From: Diplocarpon mali
Lineage: Eukaryota; Ascomycota; Leotiomycetes; Helotiales; Drepanopezizaceae
Length of the DNA stretch: 34,776 bases
Assembly: GCA_024741835.1 (NCBI GenBank)
Contig: JAENRP010000063.1
Span: forward strand, 140,776-175,551
Direction of reading: 5' to 3'
Part shown: positions 31,201 to 34,776 of the stretch, piece after piece
Layout: each line of letters begins with the position of its first letter
Position numbering within the stretch: position 1 is the first letter of the stretch
The notes under the pieces: generated by a model
What the model saw: the letters and a program-made list of their open reading frames with translations, nothing else
Database searches by the model: none
Told to the model about the DNA's origin: nothing
Program-made: the position numbers and the translations under genes

Positions 31201-32013
31201 CAGGAGAATTGCGTCGATCTAGTAGGGCGTATCGCCGATCGCGGGCCAGAGAGCGTCAACGCGAGAGAGTGGATGAGAATCTGCTTTGAGCTGCTTGACA
31301 TGCTGAAAGCTCACAAGAAGGGTATCCGACGAGCAGCCAACAACACGTTCGGCTTCATTGCCAAAGCCATTGGTCCGCAGGACGTTCTGGCTACCCTGCT
31401 CAACAACCTCCGCGTGCAAGAACGTCAATCTAGAGTCTGTACCGCAGTGGCAATCGGCATTGTTGCAGAGACTTGTGCGCCGTTCACAGTCCTCCCAGCA
31501 CTCATGAACGAGTACCGAGTCCCCGAGCTGAATGTCCAGAACGGTGTGCTCAAGTCGCTTTCTTTCCTGTTCGAGTACATCGGAGAGATGGCCAAGGATT
31601 ACGTCTACGCCGTTACGCCACTCCTCGAGGATGCCCTCATCGACCGTGATCAGGTCCATCGTCAAACAGCTGCCGCGGTCGTCAAGAGCTGCGCACTGGG
31701 AGTTGTGGGTCTGGGATGTGAGGATGCAATGGTTCACCTCCTCAACCTGCTGTGGCCTAACTTGTTCGAGACGAGTCCCCACGTCATCGACCGCATCATC
31801 GAAGCCATCGAGGCAATCAGAATGGCGGTTGGACCAGGTATTGTCATGAACTACATCTACGCTGGCCTGATGCACCCGGCACGCAAGGTTCGCGAGCCGT
31901 ACTGGAGGATCTACCGGTCCACCTACGTCCAGGTTGCGGATGCCATGGTGCCTTACTATCCGAACTTGGACGACGAGAAGATGCACCGACCAGAACTGGC
32001 CATTGTCATCTGA
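28208..32013 (+). CDS. SF3B1: Splicing factor 3B subunit 1 (SF3b155/Prp10)
   Basis: Two exons (28208-30192, 30315-32013) encode 1227 residues. The ATG in CCAACATGTCT gives [20 protein letters not shown]. The disordered N-terminus carries three RWD motifs with Trp at residues 229, 252 and 273 ([27 protein letters not shown]), the type of ligand bound by U2AF homology motifs. [20 protein letters not shown] and [12 protein letters not shown] match the p14-binding region. From about residue 420 to the end are HEAT repeats. Lys626 in DDQTKVRT corresponds to human Lys700. The intron (GCTCG|GTAAGC ... AATGTAG, 122 nt) joins PLWTGAR to [17 protein letters not shown]3B1 clamps the branch-site helix in the U2 snRNP. 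The C-terminus ([20 protein letters not shown]) is complete. Confidence 0.97.
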
Positions 32014-33360
32014 GGTGGCGAGTCAATCATCCGGCGGCGTTGGGGTGTAAAGTAGCAGGATCAGTGAGTGTACAATACGGGATGGGGTCGCTCCGAAGGG
32101 ACGCGACGCAGTCAGAGGGGACGTGAAGAGAATCAAAGGGGTATCCTTGCCAGATTTTTGACTGATGATGCCATTGTACTACGTGAGGATTGTGTGGTTG
32201 AGCCCTGGCAGGATGAGCAAATGCTCGAACCCCCATTCGACTAACAGCAGAAGGTTTCCCCTCTTTCCTCCGACCCCGATCCCACAGTCCTGCCAAGGGA
32301 GTGTTTCCAAGTCACCTGTCGAGCCGAAGCATTACCGGCACATCCATCCGCAAAGCACGGCAGCGGCTTCGCAGGGACGTTCGCCCAGAGACGCCCTGGT
32401 CCATGTCCGGGTCGAGAGATCAGTTGCGCTGGCTCACAACCGACCAGCTGTGGCAGGGCTACTCGCCGATATTGGCTCGGCACATCCGCCCAGAGATGAT
32501 GCCGTCTCCCAGGCGCACACGCGCGCGTGACGAGATTCTCCCCTAGACTGTCCCTCTCACGGTAAGGCTTGCTCGCTCTCCCCCGGGCCATGCCCGGCAC
32601 GGACTTCCGAGCAGTTCGTCTGTGTGCACATCAAAAGATCGAGCCGCGTGCATATCCTGCACCCCATCCCGTTGCGTGACGCTGTGTGCCCCATCTCAGA
32701 TCAAGGCAGCCAGCCTCTACTTGCGTCCGGCAAGCAACACGGCCCGGCTAGTAAGTCACAACATCATACTCCTCGCCGCCAACTCCCACGAGTTTCGAGC
32801 TCCTCCCCATCTCTCCGTCGTGTCGGCCCTGCCGTCACATGGGCCCTTGCTACCTCGAGAGGACCGGTCGGCGAGGGCAGGCTGTCGAGCACACACATAC
32901 CCAGAGACAGGCAAGAGGCACCAGATGCCGAGAACGAGGCCACTCCTCCCGTCCCAGGCGAGGCTGGTGCGCCGTCTCACGCTGCCGTCGGCCTGTTCCC
33001 ACGGCACGTGCAGCGCGCAAACCTCGCAGCCGACGCCGCCGCGGAATCTGTCGAGGCACCGCCTCCCAAGCCCGAGGGGAGGCGAGGCGAGGCGAGGCGC
33101 AGTCTGCCTGTGCGCCTGGGTGTGATGCTGTACTCGACGCCTGTCTGGGCTTCTGCATGGTTGGGACGAGGCGAGCTGCCTCTCTTTTCACTCGGTGACC
33201 ATTTCATCTCCCGCTCGTACGAGACGAGCGCCGATGTCTGGACGCCGTGTCTGGGTTCCGCCTCGTCGTCACACCCGTAGCTCCGTGCTTTCGGTATGCC
33301 TGTCTTGGTCCGGCCTCGAGGGTGCCGAGGAGGCGTCCGTGTCGGCGACTGATGATTTGA

Positions 33361-33397
33361 GGAGGTCGAGGTCGGGGTCGAGGTCGGGGTCGAGGCC
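33361..33397. repeat. 12-bp GAGGTCGGGGTC tandem array
   Basis: About three units of GAGGTCGGGGTC follow each other in GC-rich intergenic sequence. Confidence 0.75.
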
Positions 33398-33981
33398 GGA
33401 GCCGGTGGGAACGGGCAGCACCACGGTCGTATGCAGACCTGCTGTGCTCTGCGCGGCGTGTCGTGTCGTGTCGTCGATGTGGTGTTTGGGGCCGACGCGA
33501 TTTCCGTGGGTTCGCCTGCTGTCTCAGCCCTCGCGAAGGGCTCTACTTCACCCATGTGCGCAGGATTCCTCACACTCCCCATCTCTCGTCCGGTCAGCCG
33601 GGAGGGCGAGCCAACCCTCGCGCGATGCCCCAGCCACGGGCCGGCAACAAACGCAGCCTTGGACTTCGGTCGTCCTGGCGATGCAGCGGTGTCGCGTCGG
33701 CCGCGTCGCACGCGGAGGGTGTCTCTATCCAGACTCCACCCGGCTTGCTATAGGTCACGTCACGTGCCGCCGGCACTTGGCCCTCCCAGACGACGTCGCC
33801 CTCGGCGAACGACGGCCTCATGGACGAAGCCAACATGGAGAGCATCAAGCGGCCACGGTCCGTACGCGCTGTGCCGGCTTGGTGAAGCGACCTCTCTCAT
33901 CACAATGCCCCCTCCCTGCCCGCAACGGCCGAATCTTGGCTGCAGACGCCACTGACCTCATCCTGTCTCGAGCACCCACCT

Positions 33982-34053
33982 CCACATCGACCTGCACATC
34001 GACCTGCACACCCACGGCGACGAGCACCCACGGCGACGAGCACCCACGGCGAC
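33982..34053. repeat. CACATCGACCTG and CACCCACGGCGACGAG tandem array
   Basis: Two CACATCGACCTG units are followed by about three units of the 16-bp CACCCACGGCGACGAG. It lies in non-coding, GC-rich sequence. Confidence 0.75.
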
Positions 34054-34488
34054 ACACGCCTCACCCCGCGCGAGTTCGAGTCTCCTCAGTGTCCGGCGCG
34101 ACTCGTGATGGGTCGGCCTGGGCACCGGCTCGTGATCCATACCACGCCGCCGCCGCCGCATCGTCGCCCTCGCCCTGGTCCCTGAACAGCCTCCCGTATC
34201 CCACGTCGTAGCTCGTCAGCCTGGCAGAGGCGAGAGGCAGATGCATCGTTGGCTCCGCCGCTCCGTAGGACTCGCCGGGGCGATGAGCAAGACCCCGCCC
34301 TGGTCGATTACCTGTCGGAATGAATGCAACAGGAGTCACGTGTAGGCAGCCCAGCCTTGGCACTAGCCTGGGCGATTAGCTAACCCTGAACCCTCATCCG
34401 CCTCTGGGTGGTGTGTCGATGTATAGGTGACTATGAAGATAGACTCGTTCGTGACTCTTGTATGGCGGTAGATGTATGACCGTAGTAT

Positions 34489-34600
34489 AACCCATCAATA
34501 CACAACCCATCAATATACAACCCATCAATACACAACCCATCAATACACAACCCATCAATACACAACCCATCGATACACAACCCATCAATACACAACCCAT
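34489..34600. repeat. 15-bp AACCCATCAATACAC minisatellite
   Basis: Seven full 15-bp units plus a partial one run head to tail with only two visible substitutions (AATATAC in unit 2, CGATACAC in unit 6). The frame through it reads HQYTT repeats, which are by-products. Confidence 0.92.
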
Positions 34601-34776
34601 AACCATCTACCCCATATCTACCCCATATCTACCCATACCTACATATCCCCCAACTACCTATAAGTATATACCTACAACTACCCAAAAATCATCTACCCCA
34701 TATATACCCCATATATACCCCATAACTACCCCATATCTACCCCATATATACCCCATAACTATATACCCATCATCAC
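34601..34776. repeat. CCCCATATCTA/CCCCATATATA array running out of the window
   Basis: Units of 11-13 bp (CCCCATATCTA, CCCCATATATA, CCCCATAACTA) continue to the last base, so its right edge is not seen. The CTACCC core is the reverse complement of the GGGTAG core of the 13.1-kb array. Confidence 0.85.

Larger units (their letters stand above)
32014..34776. other. Gene-free interval to the window end
   Basis: Several long open frames (for example 33195-34211 on plus and 32977-33711 on minus) overlap each other antisense. They have composition-driven Pro/Arg/Ser/Thr sequence and no recognisable domain or splice structure, so none is called. The interval holds a GAGGCGAGGCG run near 33077, a GGTCGAGGTCGG array at 33361-33397, a CACCCACGGCGACGAG array at 33982-34053, and large arrays from 34489 to the end. 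Confidence 0.5.

Noticed and set aside
32220..32245. tRNA gene on the minus strand
   Set aside because: GGGGGTTCGAGCAT resembles a B box, but no A box or cloverleaf could be formed around it.
33195..34211. 338-codon plus-strand frame and the antisense 244-codon frame at 32977-33711
   Set aside because: Both are Arg/Pro/Ser/Thr-rich, overlap antisense in GC-rich repeats and show no domain, signal peptide or splice structure. Long open frames are expected by chance at this GC content.
34472..34663. HQYTT-repeat protein
   Set aside because: It is a translation of the 15-bp minisatellite, with no flanking coding sequence.

Overview
The window reads as chromosomal DNA of a filamentous ascomycete (Pezizomycotina, most likely Sordariomycetes). 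The evidence is the gene structure: compact genes with short introns (about 45-350 nt), GTRNGT donors, CTAAC/CTGAC branch sites and pyrimidine-rich leaders. The protein families point the same way, for example a fungal vezatin-type protein and a Ser/Thr-linker secreted protein with an apple-like cysteine pattern. Species cannot be told from the sequence alone. No database search was run; identities rest on recognition of conserved family sequence, and exon joins were worked out by hand from splice signals plus frame continuity.

Layout. (1) 50-2050 (+): 3' two thirds of a GTPBP1/2-like translational GTPase, cut by the window start. (2) 2310-2926 (-): EMC6, a subunit of the ER membrane insertase, convergent to the GTPase. 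(3) 2.9-5.2 kb: gene-free, with an AT-rich stretch that looks like a mutated relic. (4) 5238-7335 (+): vezatin/Inp2-like membrane protein. (5) 7838-10640 (+): APC2, the cullin-like subunit of the anaphase-promoting complex. (6) 10.6-14.4 kb: gene-free and packed with tandem repeats and a CT-rich block. (7) 14387-16910 (+): RING-finger protein with a long disordered N-terminus. (8) 17976-19361 (-): secreted apple-like protein whose reading frame is interrupted. (9) 19.4-22.0 kb: gene-free. (10) 22054-22769 (-): ribosomal protein S13 (uS15). (11) 23.4-24.0 kb: a possible decayed coding fragment. (12) 23994-25988 (-): U2AF large subunit, divergently transcribed from (13) 26202-27638 (+): OGG1, 8-oxoguanine DNA glycosylase. 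(14) 28208-32013 (+): SF3B1. (15) 32.0-34.8 kb: gene-free, ending in minisatellite arrays.

Functional themes. Most genes are conserved housekeeping genes. U2AF65 and SF3B1, which bind each other during branch-site recognition, lie on either side of OGG1 within 8 kb. The fungal SF3B1 keeps three RWD motifs of the type bound by the U2AF homology motif, and the U2AF65 gene keeps that C-terminal domain, encoded across what appears to be a rare GC-AG intron. No mobile element with an intact gene, secondary-metabolite cluster, CRISPR array or tRNA was seen. I did not find a clear new multi-gene system. The most unusual points are the GC-AG intron in U2AF65, the broken frame and perfect hairpin in the secreted-protein gene, the RING intron that stays open, and the dense intergenic tandem arrays.
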